A DNA stretch of 17,761 bases from Porticoccaceae bacterium (GCA_002701765.1 NZXB01000044.1:1-17761); one strand, 5' to 3'. Positions 8,434 through 16,113 are shown, counted from the first letter of the stretch. Numbers and translations are program-made. The notes: generated by a model from the sequence alone, not told the origin.

Positions 8434-8847
8434 TCAAGTCTCGATAAGATATTTTTGAGCTGTTGCTTTCATGGTTGACGTTATAGGTATTGCGGTCCGC
8501 GCTTCAAGGTCAAAATATACGCTGGTGCTCTCGAGCGTTGCTGCTAGTGCTTTTTTACTCACATTTTGCATCTCATAAAGCACAGTAATTGACTTGTTTC
8601 CAATCTTAAGCAGTTGTGCAGTGATCTCGAGCAAGTCACCTTCAGCTACTTCAGCTTGATATTCGATTACGTGACGAACGTCTGCCCATCCGGTTTTTTC
8701 TTTAGTTAGATGCTCGGCAGACCATCCAAAAACTGTGTGTAGGAAGTGATAAGAGCCATCATCAAACATCGCCACATAATGACGGGTCGTCATGTGTCCC
8801 ATAACATCGCATAGGTTTGGGTGGTTTATGCCTTTATATACAATCAT
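8434..8847 (-). CDS. Hotdog-fold acyl-CoA thioesterase, probable betainyl-CoA thioesterase
   Basis: A small hotdog-fold protein of 137-141 residues of the 4HBT type. The N-terminal motif HPNLCDVMGHMTTRHYVAMF holds the conserved catalytic Asp (about residue 14) followed by GHM, as in 4-hydroxybenzoyl-CoA thioesterase-like enzymes. The central helix precedes VRHVIEYQAEVAEGDLLEI, the usual beta strand and EGD turn. Family members hydrolyse acyl-CoA in the cytoplasm. Its place directly after a BKACE enzyme mirrors carnitine-degradation loci, where a hotdog enzyme (sometimes fused to carnitine dehydrogenase) hydrolyses betainyl-CoA to glycine betaine and CoA; I infer that role here. The start is uncertain: ATG at 8847 or GTG at 8859, neither with a strong ribosome site, so it may rely on coupling with the gene 11-23 bases upstream. 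Confidence 0.82.
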   Translation of the reverse strand: MIVYKGINHPNLCDVMGHMTTRHYVAMFDDGSYHFLHTVFGWSAEHLTKEKTGWADVRHVIEYQAEVAEGDLLEITAQLLKIGNKSITVLYEMQNVSKKALAATLESTSVYFDLEARTAIPITSTMKATAQKYLIET

Positions 8848-8870
8848 GATTAACAACACTGCCAGGTTGG

Positions 8871-9782
8871 TTAATGGAAACGCTTGAGGTTAAAGCTATC
8901 CCGCGCCTCTTGGGGCGATTGCACTTTACAGCCGATTAGCTCAAGTATATTGCGCGCTCGCTCGACTAGCTGAGCATTCGTGGCAAGCACTCCTCTGTCG
9001 AGGTAAAGGTTATCTTCAAGCCCTACCCGTGCATGTCCACCGAGCATGGCACTTTGCGCGACCATTGGCATTTCCAGCGCACCCAGAGCAAAAGCGCTCC
9101 AATTGGCCCCGTCAGGTAAATTATCAAGCATGGTCTGAAAATTTCGCGGCAGAGCTTCTGCGGCCCAACGGACATTTAGACAGATCTGGAATAGAGGGGG
9201 GCTATCTATAAGCCCTTCTTCAATCATCTGTTTGGCGAACCAAATATGTCCCAAATCAAACGTTTCTAACTCTGGCTTGACACCAATTTTCAGCAGCCTT
9301 TCGGCGCCTATGCGGAGCATGTTTGTTGACGAGATATAGACATAGTTATCAATAGGATAATTGAATGATCCGCAATCGAGGCTACATATTTCGGGTAAGA
9401 GTTCTTCCACATGTTCCATGCGCTCTACTTGGCCAACGCAATCCGTGGCCCCGTCGAAGTTAAGCGGATCGTCATCTGGGCCTAGGAACAAGTCGCCTCC
9501 CATGCCAGTGGTTAGGTTTATCACTACATCGGTACCGCTGCTTCGTATTCGATCAACGACCTCCCGATAGAGCGCAAGGTCCCTAGAGGGTGCTCCTGTA
9601 TCTGGATCTCTAACATGAATATGAGCGATAGCGGCACCCGCTTTTGCTGCGTCAATTGATGCATCCGCAATTTGCTTAGGCGTAATGGGCAGATGGGGTG
9701 TTTTACTGGCGGAATCGCCCGAGCCCGTAACTGCACAAGTGATTATGACAGACCGATTGATAGAGTTTATTGTAGAAGCCAC
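8871..9782 (-). CDS. BKACE family (DUF849) beta-keto acid cleavage enzyme, probable 3-dehydrocarnitine type
   Basis: 303 residues, normal for this TIM-barrel family. Its members condense a beta-keto acid with acetyl-CoA (or another acyl-CoA) and release acetoacetate and a new CoA ester. The metal-binding HIH (His54, His56, followed by VRDP) is present, as is the segment GGHARVGLEDNLYL. There Arg252, Glu256 and Asp257 match the spacing of the Arg, metal-ligand Glu and catalytic Asp of the 3-keto-5-aminohexanoate cleavage enzyme. Segments such as LDCGSFNY, LETFDLGHIWFAKQMI and WSAFALGALEMPMVAQ recall the dehydrocarnitine-cleaving branch as I remember it; this needs a tree. It starts with GTG, with AAGG 8 bases upstream. 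Genes on both sides (BCCT transporter, thioesterase) fit conversion of dehydrocarnitine to betainyl-CoA in the cytoplasm. Family is certain, substrate is not. Confidence 0.9.
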   Translation of the reverse strand: MASTINSINRSVIITCAVTGSGDSASKTPHLPITPKQIADASIDAAKAGAAIAHIHVRDPDTGAPSRDLALYREVVDRIRSSGTDVVINLTTGMGGDLFLGPDDDPLNFDGATDCVGQVERMEHVEELLPEICSLDCGSFNYPIDNYVYISSTNMLRIGAERLLKIGVKPELETFDLGHIWFAKQMIEEGLIDSPPLFQICLNVRWAAEALPRNFQTMLDNLPDGANWSAFALGALEMPMVAQSAMLGGHARVGLEDNLYLDRGVLATNAQLVERARNILELIGCKVQSPQEARDSFNLKRFH

Positions 9783-9809
9783 CTTTCGTACCTTATTATT
9801 TTAAGAAGT

Positions 9810-11354
9810 TTAAGTCTCTGCTTTTATCGCCAAGTGATGGTTATCTTCGCGGAGAGATCGCATCAATGATACACACATTAGTATCCCGACTGCTAGTAAA
9901 GGAAGAGATACGACAATAGTTGTGGCGAGAATTACTCGTTGACCCCCATCGACATACATGAGTGACAAAGGAAGAACGGCGAGAACTACGGCCCAAAAAA
10001 GACGTTGCCAACGAGCCGGATCCTCGGCGGCACGGAGTTCTTGCGTGGCCACAGAAGCAAGAGTATATGACGCGGAATCATATGTCGTTACCAAAAAAAC
10101 AATCGAGATAATACAAAACGCCGCCAGACAAATATTGCCAAGTGGCATCGACAGAAAAACCTGAGTTATTGCAAAAGATTCACTGTGTTCTCTCATGATT
10201 TCGGTAACATTTAATAGTTCGCTTATCTCAAGATGGAGAGCGTAGTTGCCTAAAATAATGAAGAAAAGACCCGCCCCCATACTTCCAAATACTAACATGC
10301 CCAAAATTACTTGACGTATTGTTCGACCATAGGAAATTCTCGCGACAAAAATACCGACGAAGGGAGCATATGCAACCCACCAGGCCCAGTAGAAAATTGT
10401 CCAACTCTCAATAAAACCACTATTGGCGATCGGGTCGGTCCAAGTATTCATTTTGAGGAAATTTTGCAGAACGAGACCAACACTGTTGGTACCTGTTTTT
10501 AGGATAAACAGCGTGGGGCCTGCGGTGAGGACAAAGGCTAAAAGTGCTAACGCAGCAATCATATTGAAATCAGATAGACGCTTTATACCTTTTTTAAGAC
10601 CCAGCCAGGCGCTGGTGGCAAAAATTACGACACAAAATAATACCAGCGACATCTCGAGAACGAAGTCGTGGGACAGGCCACTAAGTTCAGCTATACCTGC
10701 CGCAATCATCGGCGTGGCCAAGCCTAATGAGGTGCCCGTGCCGCCAATCAGATTTATCATAAATAGGAAATCAATGATTCGTCCTCGCTTGCTATTGATA
10801 CCTTTAGGGAGGAAATGAGAGCAGGCCGTACTCAGGCGTAGATAAGGAACCTTTTTTACATAGAAAGGATAGGCTATCGCCAGCGCAGGTAAGCAGTAGA
10901 TAGCCCAACCAGTAATTCCCCAATGAAATAATCCATAAGTGGCAGCCCATTCGATGGCCTCATTGGAACGGGGGGTCAAGTTGAAAGGTGGGCTATCAAT
11001 ATAGAACCCCCACTCAATAACTGACCAATATAACAGTCCGGCCCCAACTCCTGTGCAAAAGAGCATACCTGTCCAGCTGAATGTCGAGAATTCTGGCTGG
11101 CTGTCCGTCTCGCCTAGTTTGATAGAACCATATCTGCTGACCGCGAGGTAGGTAAGGAACACAAGAAGCGCCACGGCATACCAAATATAGAGTATGCCCA
11201 GGTTATCAGTGATGACGTCATAGGCTAAATTGATAGTCCTGCCTGCAGCCTCAGGAGCGCTGACGATGGGAATAGAAACTACTAACAGTGATGCGATGGT
11301 GGAAAAAAAAATGGTCCAGTCAACTCTCGAGATAGGTAACAAAGATTTAGTCAT
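9810..11354 (-). CDS. BCCT family betaine/carnitine-type transporter
   Basis: About 514 residues with some twelve membrane segments, typical of the betaine/carnitine/choline transporter family. The glycine-rich stretch GVGAGLLYWSVIEWGFYIDS and EWAATYGLFHWGITGWAIY closely resemble the carnitine antiporter CaiT. The substrate-box segment WTIFYWAWWVAYAPFVGIF, with Trp323, Trp325 and Trp326, would hold a quaternary ammonium head by cation-pi contacts, and the ARISYGRTIR sequence after it is the family signature. Two positions differ from CaiT in ways that suggest sodium coupling: a Val where CaiT has Met331, and an Asn in SDFN where CaiT appears to have Arg262. TTYDSAS lies at the region of the Na2 site. 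The ATG at 11354 overlaps the esterase stop by 8 bases; an ATG at 11381 lacks a ribosome site. Likely substrates are carnitine, betaine or an analogue. Confidence 0.92.
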   Translation of the reverse strand: MTKSLLPISRVDWTIFFSTIASLLVVSIPIVSAPEAAGRTINLAYDVITDNLGILYIWYAVALLVFLTYLAVSRYGSIKLGETDSQPEFSTFSWTGMLFCTGVGAGLLYWSVIEWGFYIDSPPFNLTPRSNEAIEWAATYGLFHWGITGWAIYCLPALAIAYPFYVKKVPYLRLSTACSHFLPKGINSKRGRIIDFLFMINLIGGTGTSLGLATPMIAAGIAELSGLSHDFVLEMSLVLFCVVIFATSAWLGLKKGIKRLSDFNMIAALALLAFVLTAGPTLFILKTGTNSVGLVLQNFLKMNTWTDPIANSGFIESWTIFYWAWWVAYAPFVGIFVARISYGRTIRQVILGMLVFGSMGAGLFFIILGNYALHLEISELLNVTEIMREHSESFAITQVFLSMPLGNICLAAFCIISIVFLVTTYDSASYTLASVATQELRAAEDPARWQRLFWAVVLAVLPLSLMYVDGGQRVILATTIVVSLPLLAVGILMCVSLMRSLREDNHHLAIKAET

Positions 11355-12948
11355 AAATTTCTTTTTCCATTGATGAGGCATAACGCGTTGGAGTCAAGAT
11401 TTCACAAAATGCGCTGCTTGTATGACGCCCGTTGCTAATATTCTTGTCGAGCACCTGCGTAAGTTTGGTGTTCTTATTATAGGCGGGCCAAACAGGCGTG
11501 TTATCAGGCGAGTTTGGATTGCCTGTTCGTGCAAAGCTAACCCAGTAATTCTGTATGATTTCAGAGAGTTTTCGATCATCATCGGTCGTAGGCAGCCAAT
11601 CATCATGCGTACCAAAAACGTAAGGTAACTCAGCACCATGATAAGAACCCATCGAGGCGGCAAGCTCTCCGATACGCTTGCGAGTGAAGCTATAAACCCA
11701 CGCTTGACCACCTTGAGAGGAAACTTTATCGGCAAGAAATAGAGATGGGCAAACGAATAAATTTGCAGTGATTAGCAGATCCATCTGTCGCCGCGAGTCG
11801 GAAACTCCATTGACCAAACCTTTTAATTTTCGTGACTCTTCAGGAGATACCGTCTCTTTCAACCAGCCATCTACATCTATTTCATCATCCAGATAAATAA
11901 GCCACTCGTCGTCGTTGGATCCTATCAATAGATCTACGTCGTGTATTTGGGTGTCGCTTACAGCATCAATCAAAGTGCTGGTAACGATTTTGCCATCGAT
12001 GACTGACTCGAAGTAATGGCCTTCATACGCCGATACCGACTGTTGCAGAATTTCCTCGGCAGGCAAAGTTCGCATTAGATCTATAACATCGTTCCTGCCC
12101 TCGCCAACGATCTGGCGGGCAAATAGCTCGCCACGTCGCAAGTGTTCAGGTCGGATAACCCCATTGGTCATTGACGAGCCCCCACTCTGAAGAATTGCTC
12201 TCCTGAACAGGCCTTCACCGAGCGGTGAAGCAAGCAGGTAGGCTACATGATCCGCTCCAAGTGACTCGCCCATGATGGTAACATTGGCAGGATCACCCCC
12301 AAAACTCTTAATGTTATCTCGGACCCATTCCAGGGCCATCACCTGATCTGAAAGTCCGAAATTAGTCTCCCCCAAAAAGGGGTGTGAAAAGAAACCGAAA
12401 ACACCCAAGCGATATGATATTCCTACAACAATAACATCTTTTTTGGCTAGATTATGGCCAAAGTAGTTTGGTTCGAAAGACCAGCCTCCCTTATTACTTC
12501 CTCCATGAATATAAACTATCACCGGGAGACCTTCCTCGAGTGGTTTCGAGGGGCGCCAGATATTAAGATAAAGGCAGTCTTCGCTCATCTCGGGTGCCGG
12601 AAAGGACTCAGGTTCTCCCCCGAAGCCGGCGATAACATCTCGGTACCATTCCACAATATGGGGAGTCTGCATACACGCCGAGGCAAATTGTTTCGCGGAA
12701 TATACATTGTGCTGCGCGACCCAAGCTTGCGGCGATCTCCATCTCAGTGGTCCGACAGGAGGCTGGGCAAAGGGAATCCCTTGAAAAGAGTCTACGCCAT
12801 CTGTAACAGATGTTGACCCTAGAAAGGTGACCTGATCTAACTTAACTTTAACCTCATTGTCAATTGGGTTGCATCCGCTTAGGGCAAGCAGACATGCTGT
12901 TGCCATATAGGTAAATGAAGAAAAAAAGTTCGAGCGTAAGAACTTCAT
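11347..12948 (-). CDS. Type-B carboxylesterase, predicted lipoprotein
   Basis: 533 residues, full length for a type-B carboxylesterase (alpha/beta hydrolase, cholinesterase-like). The signal sequence ends in lipobox LSGC (Cys26), so the enzyme is probably anchored at the periplasmic or outer-membrane side. The family signature SEDCLYLNIWRP is at 122-133 and the oxyanion-hole IHGGSN at 147-152. The catalytic triad looks intact: Ser229 in GESLGA, Glu348 in GSNDDEW, His437 in YHGAELPYVFG. The enzyme hydrolyses carboxylic esters; which one is not visible. In this operon, between oxidoreductases and a quaternary-amine transporter, it could split acyl esters of a choline- or carnitine-like compound before uptake, which is inference. 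Its ATG overlaps the stop of the preceding MDR gene (TAATG), with no strong ribosome site, suggesting coupled translation. Confidence 0.9.
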   Translation of the reverse strand: MKFLRSNFFSSFTYMATACLLALSGCNPIDNEVKVKLDQVTFLGSTSVTDGVDSFQGIPFAQPPVGPLRWRSPQAWVAQHNVYSAKQFASACMQTPHIVEWYRDVIAGFGGEPESFPAPEMSEDCLYLNIWRPSKPLEEGLPVIVYIHGGSNKGGWSFEPNYFGHNLAKKDVIVVGISYRLGVFGFFSHPFLGETNFGLSDQVMALEWVRDNIKSFGGDPANVTIMGESLGADHVAYLLASPLGEGLFRRAILQSGGSSMTNGVIRPEHLRRGELFARQIVGEGRNDVIDLMRTLPAEEILQQSVSAYEGHYFESVIDGKIVTSTLIDAVSDTQIHDVDLLIGSNDDEWLIYLDDEIDVDGWLKETVSPEESRKLKGLVNGVSDSRRQMDLLITANLFVCPSLFLADKVSSQGGQAWVYSFTRKRIGELAASMGSYHGAELPYVFGTHDDWLPTTDDDRKLSEIIQNYWVSFARTGNPNSPDNTPVWPAYNKNTKLTQVLDKNISNGRHTSSAFCEILTPTRYASSMEKEIYD

Positions 12949-13934
12949 TAGCTAGTGTCTACCACCACACAACCTCTTAGGCCGGGCGATTCAATAAGTT
13001 GATGGGCTTGAGGAAGAGATTCGAGGGGCACAGTCTTAGCTATTCGATGCCTAAGAAGGTTTCTTTCAAGCGCTTTAGTAATATCGCCGACGGCCAGGGC
13101 CTTTGCGGCTTCAGGCATGGAATATACTATAACCATTCGAACGGTCAGGTCCATATACATCATCTGTAAAAAAGGCAGTTGTGGCTGTTTGACCAGTGTG
13201 GAAGAGTAGGTAGCGATCGTTCCATTGACCGCAATGCATTCAAGAATTTCAGGCAGATTGGCTCCGAACTCGACCTCTATTACTCTTGATATTTTTTTTC
13301 CACCTGTGCAATCTAGGACCTTTTTACTCCAATCCGGTTCCCGGTGATTAACGACCCCTGACGCACCAAGCTTGATGCAGAGCGCCTTATCTTCCATATT
13401 GCTTGCGGTCGCAATTACCTTGGCGCCAGCCATTTTTGCCCATTGAATCGCATAGTAGCCAACACGACCGGCGCCACCAGTAACCAAGATCCAATGATCC
13501 TTCACATCTCCATCAGAGTGCACACATCGATGAGCGGTCATCGCGGGTATCCCTAAACACGCACCTACATCGAAGTCAGTATTATCGGGCAACGATACGG
13601 CTCGGTTTGAATCGAGGGCAACATATTCCGCTGCTGTTCCCAAAGAACGGGCAAACTGTGCCTGATAAACCCAGACTCTCTCTCCCACTCTACTATTAGC
13701 GACCTTGTCTCCCACGGCTTCAATGACCCCAGCCCCATCGCTATGAGGTATCACGGGGCCATCCTTAAGTAGGTTAGGGAATGCTCCGGCCCGCTTTTTA
13801 ACATCAGATGGGTTTACGCCACTTGTTTGTAGCCTAACTAGAACCTCTCCCGGTCCAGCTTGGGGTTTGGTCTGTTCGCCGACTCGAATCACATCTTTGG
13901 CATTTCCAAACGCTTCAAACCATGCCGCTTTCAT
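12948..13934 (-). CDS. NADPH:quinone oxidoreductase-like MDR protein
   Basis: 328 residues, the standard length of zeta-crystallin-like MDR enzymes. The N-terminal GroES-like domain carries PGEVLVRLQTSGVNPSDVKKRAG and IPHSDGAGVIEAVG. The Rossmann fold starts at VTGGAGRVGYYAIQWAKMAG (about 151-170), the NADPH-binding motif. Zinc-binding cysteines are absent, so reduction of a quinone, enone or enoyl compound with NADPH is expected in the cytoplasm. The ribosome site AGGAGG is the strongest in the window and overlaps the stop codon of the upstream SDR. Its job in the operon is unclear: it might reduce an unsaturated intermediate (for example a crotonobetaine-like compound) or a released side product. 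It differs strongly from the other MDR at 1317-2456, so the two are not recent duplicates. Confidence 0.87.
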   Translation of the reverse strand: MKAAWFEAFGNAKDVIRVGEQTKPQAGPGEVLVRLQTSGVNPSDVKKRAGAFPNLLKDGPVIPHSDGAGVIEAVGDKVANSRVGERVWVYQAQFARSLGTAAEYVALDSNRAVSLPDNTDFDVGACLGIPAMTAHRCVHSDGDVKDHWILVTGGAGRVGYYAIQWAKMAGAKVIATASNMEDKALCIKLGASGVVNHREPDWSKKVLDCTGGKKISRVIEVEFGANLPEILECIAVNGTIATYSSTLVKQPQLPFLQMMYMDLTVRMVIVYSMPEAAKALAVGDITKALERNLLRHRIAKTVPLESLPQAHQLIESPGLRGCVVVDTS

Positions 13935-13939
13935 TTTTT

Positions 13940-13945
13940 CCTCCT
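13940..13945 (-). promoter_or_regulatory. Strong Shine-Dalgarno site AGGAGG for the MDR gene
   Basis: The minus strand reads CTAGGAGGAAAAAATG. AGGAGG lies 5 bases before the ATG at 13934 and overlaps the TAG stop of the SDR gene. This fixes the start of the MDR gene. Most neighbouring genes have weaker sites. Confidence 0.8.
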
Positions 13946-14747
13946 AGCCAGTAAATTTCTCTGCCTTGTAGTCAAACCAGTTTGATAACCCTTCTGTGTG
14001 ACCGTCAAGTGAGATTGCTTGTCCTGATATGTGTTTACCTGATTTTGAACAGAGAAATAACGCCATTTGTGCGACATCTTCTGCTTCTACAAAAACTCTT
14101 AATGAATTTTGCCTAAGGTATGTCTCGCGAATGTTGTCTACAGTTGTGTCTCTCTGTCTAGCGTCATTGGCAATTACACTTTCTATCCTCGGGCCATTTA
14201 CACTACCTGGGCATATCGCATTGACCCTCACTCCAAATGGCCCCAGTTCCATTGCCCAAGTTTTGGTGAGGCCAATCATAGCCCATTTTGCGGCCACATA
14301 AGGGGATCGGAGGGGAAAACCAAACAATGCAGCCGTAGATGCTATGTTTACCATGCAGCCACTTGAAGCTTTTAGAAGAGGGGCCGACCTCCTAGAGACA
14401 TAGAAAAAACCGTTTAGATCAACGTTCAGGGTATGTTTCCAATCTTCTGGTTCAATGTCCTCAAGTGCTGCAGTTGGTCCGGCAATCCCCACGTTATTAA
14501 CCACCACATCAAGCTGCCCATAAAGCCTATCTATGTCATTAAAAACTTGATCAACATCATCTAAATTGGATACATCCGCCAAAGTTGAGCTTATCTTTGG
14601 TATCTCGCTTGTCGCTGACTGTATCGCTTGGCTCGATATATCGCAAATATGCACTTGGGCGCCTGCAGACAAAAACGCCTCAGAAATTGCCCACCCAATT
14701 CCTGACGCGCCAGCCGTTACCAACACAGTTTTTTCTGATAGGTCCAT
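13944..14747 (-). CDS. Short-chain dehydrogenase/reductase, probable NAD-dependent alcohol dehydrogenase
   Basis: 267 residues, a classical SDR. The cofactor motif TAGASGIG is at 11-18. Asp36 at the end of the second strand (HICD) favours NAD over NADP. NNVG occupies 84-87 in place of the common NNAG, and the catalytic set is Asn108, Ser137 (NIAS), Tyr150 and Lys154 (YVAAK). PGSVNGPRI follows, then a C-terminus SLDGHTEGL like many SDRs. Such enzymes oxidise secondary alcohols to ketones, or the reverse, in the cytoplasm. Because the same operon has a BKACE enzyme that needs a beta-keto acid, I infer that this SDR makes it from a beta-hydroxy acid such as L-carnitine, replacing the unrelated carnitine dehydrogenase usual elsewhere. 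It follows the amidohydrolase stop by 7 bases and has only a weak ribosome site. Confidence 0.9.
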   Translation of the reverse strand: MDLSEKTVLVTAGASGIGWAISEAFLSAGAQVHICDISSQAIQSATSEIPKISSTLADVSNLDDVDQVFNDIDRLYGQLDVVVNNVGIAGPTAALEDIEPEDWKHTLNVDLNGFFYVSRRSAPLLKASSGCMVNIASTAALFGFPLRSPYVAAKWAMIGLTKTWAMELGPFGVRVNAICPGSVNGPRIESVIANDARQRDTTVDNIRETYLRQNSLRVFVEAEDVAQMALFLCSKSGKHISGQAISLDGHTEGLSNWFDYKAEKFTG

Positions 14748-14754
14748 AATAGAA

Positions 14755-16074
14755 TTATTGCCCCAGCTCGTTTTTTATGATCTGTCCGTTTTTCATAACG
14801 AACAAGGGTTGTTCAAGGGCTGATATGTTTTCAAGAGGGTTACCTGGCACCGCAATGATATCAGCAAGTTTGCCAACTTCAATGCTACCGATCCGATCTT
14901 CCCACTGTAATAGCTCAGCGCCCACAATGGTACCAGCTTTAATTGCATCCATGGGGCTCATACCCGCTTCAATGAGGGTCGCGAATTCGCGAGCACAAAC
15001 ACTCGATTCAATCATTGGTCCGCATAGGTCCGAGCCCACCGCGATCTTGACTCCGGACAGATGTGCTTTGCCAATCAACTTTAGCCATGACGCTCTTAAG
15101 GACAGATAAAATTCATCATTCTTTGTTTGCTCCCGTAACTTGCCGCTATGTGCGTAGTAATCACCAACGTAGATCGTCGGAACTAAAAATGTCCCATGTT
15201 TTACCATTAGGTCGATCGACTTTTGATTGATAAAGCTTCCGTGCTCAATCGATCGAACCCCCGCAATAATCGCTTGATTTATGCCCTCTGTTGCATGCGC
15301 ATGCGCGGCCACGGGTACGTTTTGTCTATTTGCTTCTGCCACAGCGGCGTTTAGCTCCTCAGGGCTAAATGAAACATTTTTTGGATTATCGCCCACTGAC
15401 ATAAAGGCACCCGTGACCATAATCTTAATCCAGTCGGACCCATACTTAATTTCTTTTCGAATTGCCTTGCGAATCTCATCTGCCCCGTCAACTATCAACC
15501 CATCTGAGATCACGTGTTGCTCGGGAGATAGATAATTAATATCACCCCCGCCGCCAGTTATCGAAATGTAATGGGCGGCACCGGTTAAACGCGGGCCTGA
15601 AAACACGCCTTCGTCAATGATCCTCTTCAGATCCTGAACCGCATAGAAGACGTCTGCGTCACCCATAACTCGGATGGTAGTCCAACCCGCAAGCAATAGG
15701 TTTTGGAGGTTAGATAAACCAAGGAGAGCTTTGTAAGCCGAAGATGCCTCCAAGTGACCGTTTTGATAGTCATGTTTGTAGATCATAGGATGTTCATGAA
15801 CGTTAATCATGCCGGGCATCAACATGGTTCCTGGCAGATCAATTGTTAAAGCTTCAGGGGGAATTTCACTTTCGTTGACAACAGCAGTTATGACATTTCT
15901 GTTTACCAGGACTGCTTTGTTTTTGAGAACCTTTGCAGATATCCCGTCAATTACTGCATCCGATACCAGTGCATATGTGGTTGTCGATTCTGAATAAAGC
16001 AAAGGACTTATCCAAAAAACAGTTAACATAAAACCGATAAAGGTTATTCTTTGGTTGACCGATCTATGCTTCAT
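14755..16074 (-). CDS. Exported metal-dependent amidohydrolase (imidazolonepropionase/prolidase-like)
   Basis: About 439 residues from the preferred ATG at 16074; an ATG at 16113 would add 13. The protein starts with a signal peptide (MKHRSVNQR, then ITFIGFMLTVFWISPLLYS), which suits the 16074 start. It is an amidohydrolase-superfamily TIM barrel with a binuclear metal site. Numbered from the longer start, the ligands are HEH at 106-108 (INVHEHPM), a probable carboxylated Lys230 (WIKIMVTG), His271/His273 (AAHAHAT), His291 (SIEHGSF) and Asp362 (VGSDL). The C-terminal GSIEVGKLADIIAV closes the beta-sandwich, as in imidazolonepropionase-like and Xaa-Pro/Xaa-Arg dipeptidase-like members. It would cleave an amide, peptide, lactam or ester bond, probably in the periplasm. 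As first gene of the operon it may release the transported compound from a conjugate. Substrate unknown. Confidence 0.87.
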   Translation of the reverse strand: MKHRSVNQRITFIGFMLTVFWISPLLYSESTTTYALVSDAVIDGISAKVLKNKAVLVNRNVITAVVNESEIPPEALTIDLPGTMLMPGMINVHEHPMIYKHDYQNGHLEASSAYKALLGLSNLQNLLLAGWTTIRVMGDADVFYAVQDLKRIIDEGVFSGPRLTGAAHYISITGGGGDINYLSPEQHVISDGLIVDGADEIRKAIRKEIKYGSDWIKIMVTGAFMSVGDNPKNVSFSPEELNAAVAEANRQNVPVAAHAHATEGINQAIIAGVRSIEHGSFINQKSIDLMVKHGTFLVPTIYVGDYYAHSGKLREQTKNDEFYLSLRASWLKLIGKAHLSGVKIAVGSDLCGPMIESSVCAREFATLIEAGMSPMDAIKAGTIVGAELLQWEDRIGSIEVGKLADIIAVPGNPLENISALEQPLFVMKNGQIIKNELGQ

Positions 16075-16113
16075 ATTGACTTTTTCATATTTGAAGGTGA
16101 CGAAGGTTTTCAT

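Larger units (their letters stand above)
8434..16074 (-). other. Probable seven-gene operon for quaternary-amine (carnitine-like) catabolism
   Basis: Seven minus-strand genes run from the amidohydrolase to the thioesterase, with spacings of about 7 bases, 9 bases, a 1-base overlap (TAATG), an 8-base overlap, 27 bases and 11-23 bases. There is no room for internal terminators of ordinary size, so one transcript is likely. The set combines two exported hydrolases, two oxidoreductases, a BCCT transporter, a BKACE enzyme and an acyl-CoA thioesterase. The joint metabolic role is inferred from families and order. Confidence 0.65.

Noticed and set aside
10423..10818. 131-codon open frame on the plus strand
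   Set aside because: It lies wholly antisense to the BCCT transporter gene, whose protein is well supported along its whole length; the translation has no family features.
12454..12816. 120-codon open frame on the plus strand
   Set aside because: Antisense to the type-B carboxylesterase, whose signature motifs cover this region; a shadow frame.
1317..13934. Possible duplication of MDR genes (1317-2456 and 12948-13934)
   Set aside because: Both are MDR enzymes but differ in length, loop structure and nearly all residues outside the general family motifs; they belong to different subfamilies.
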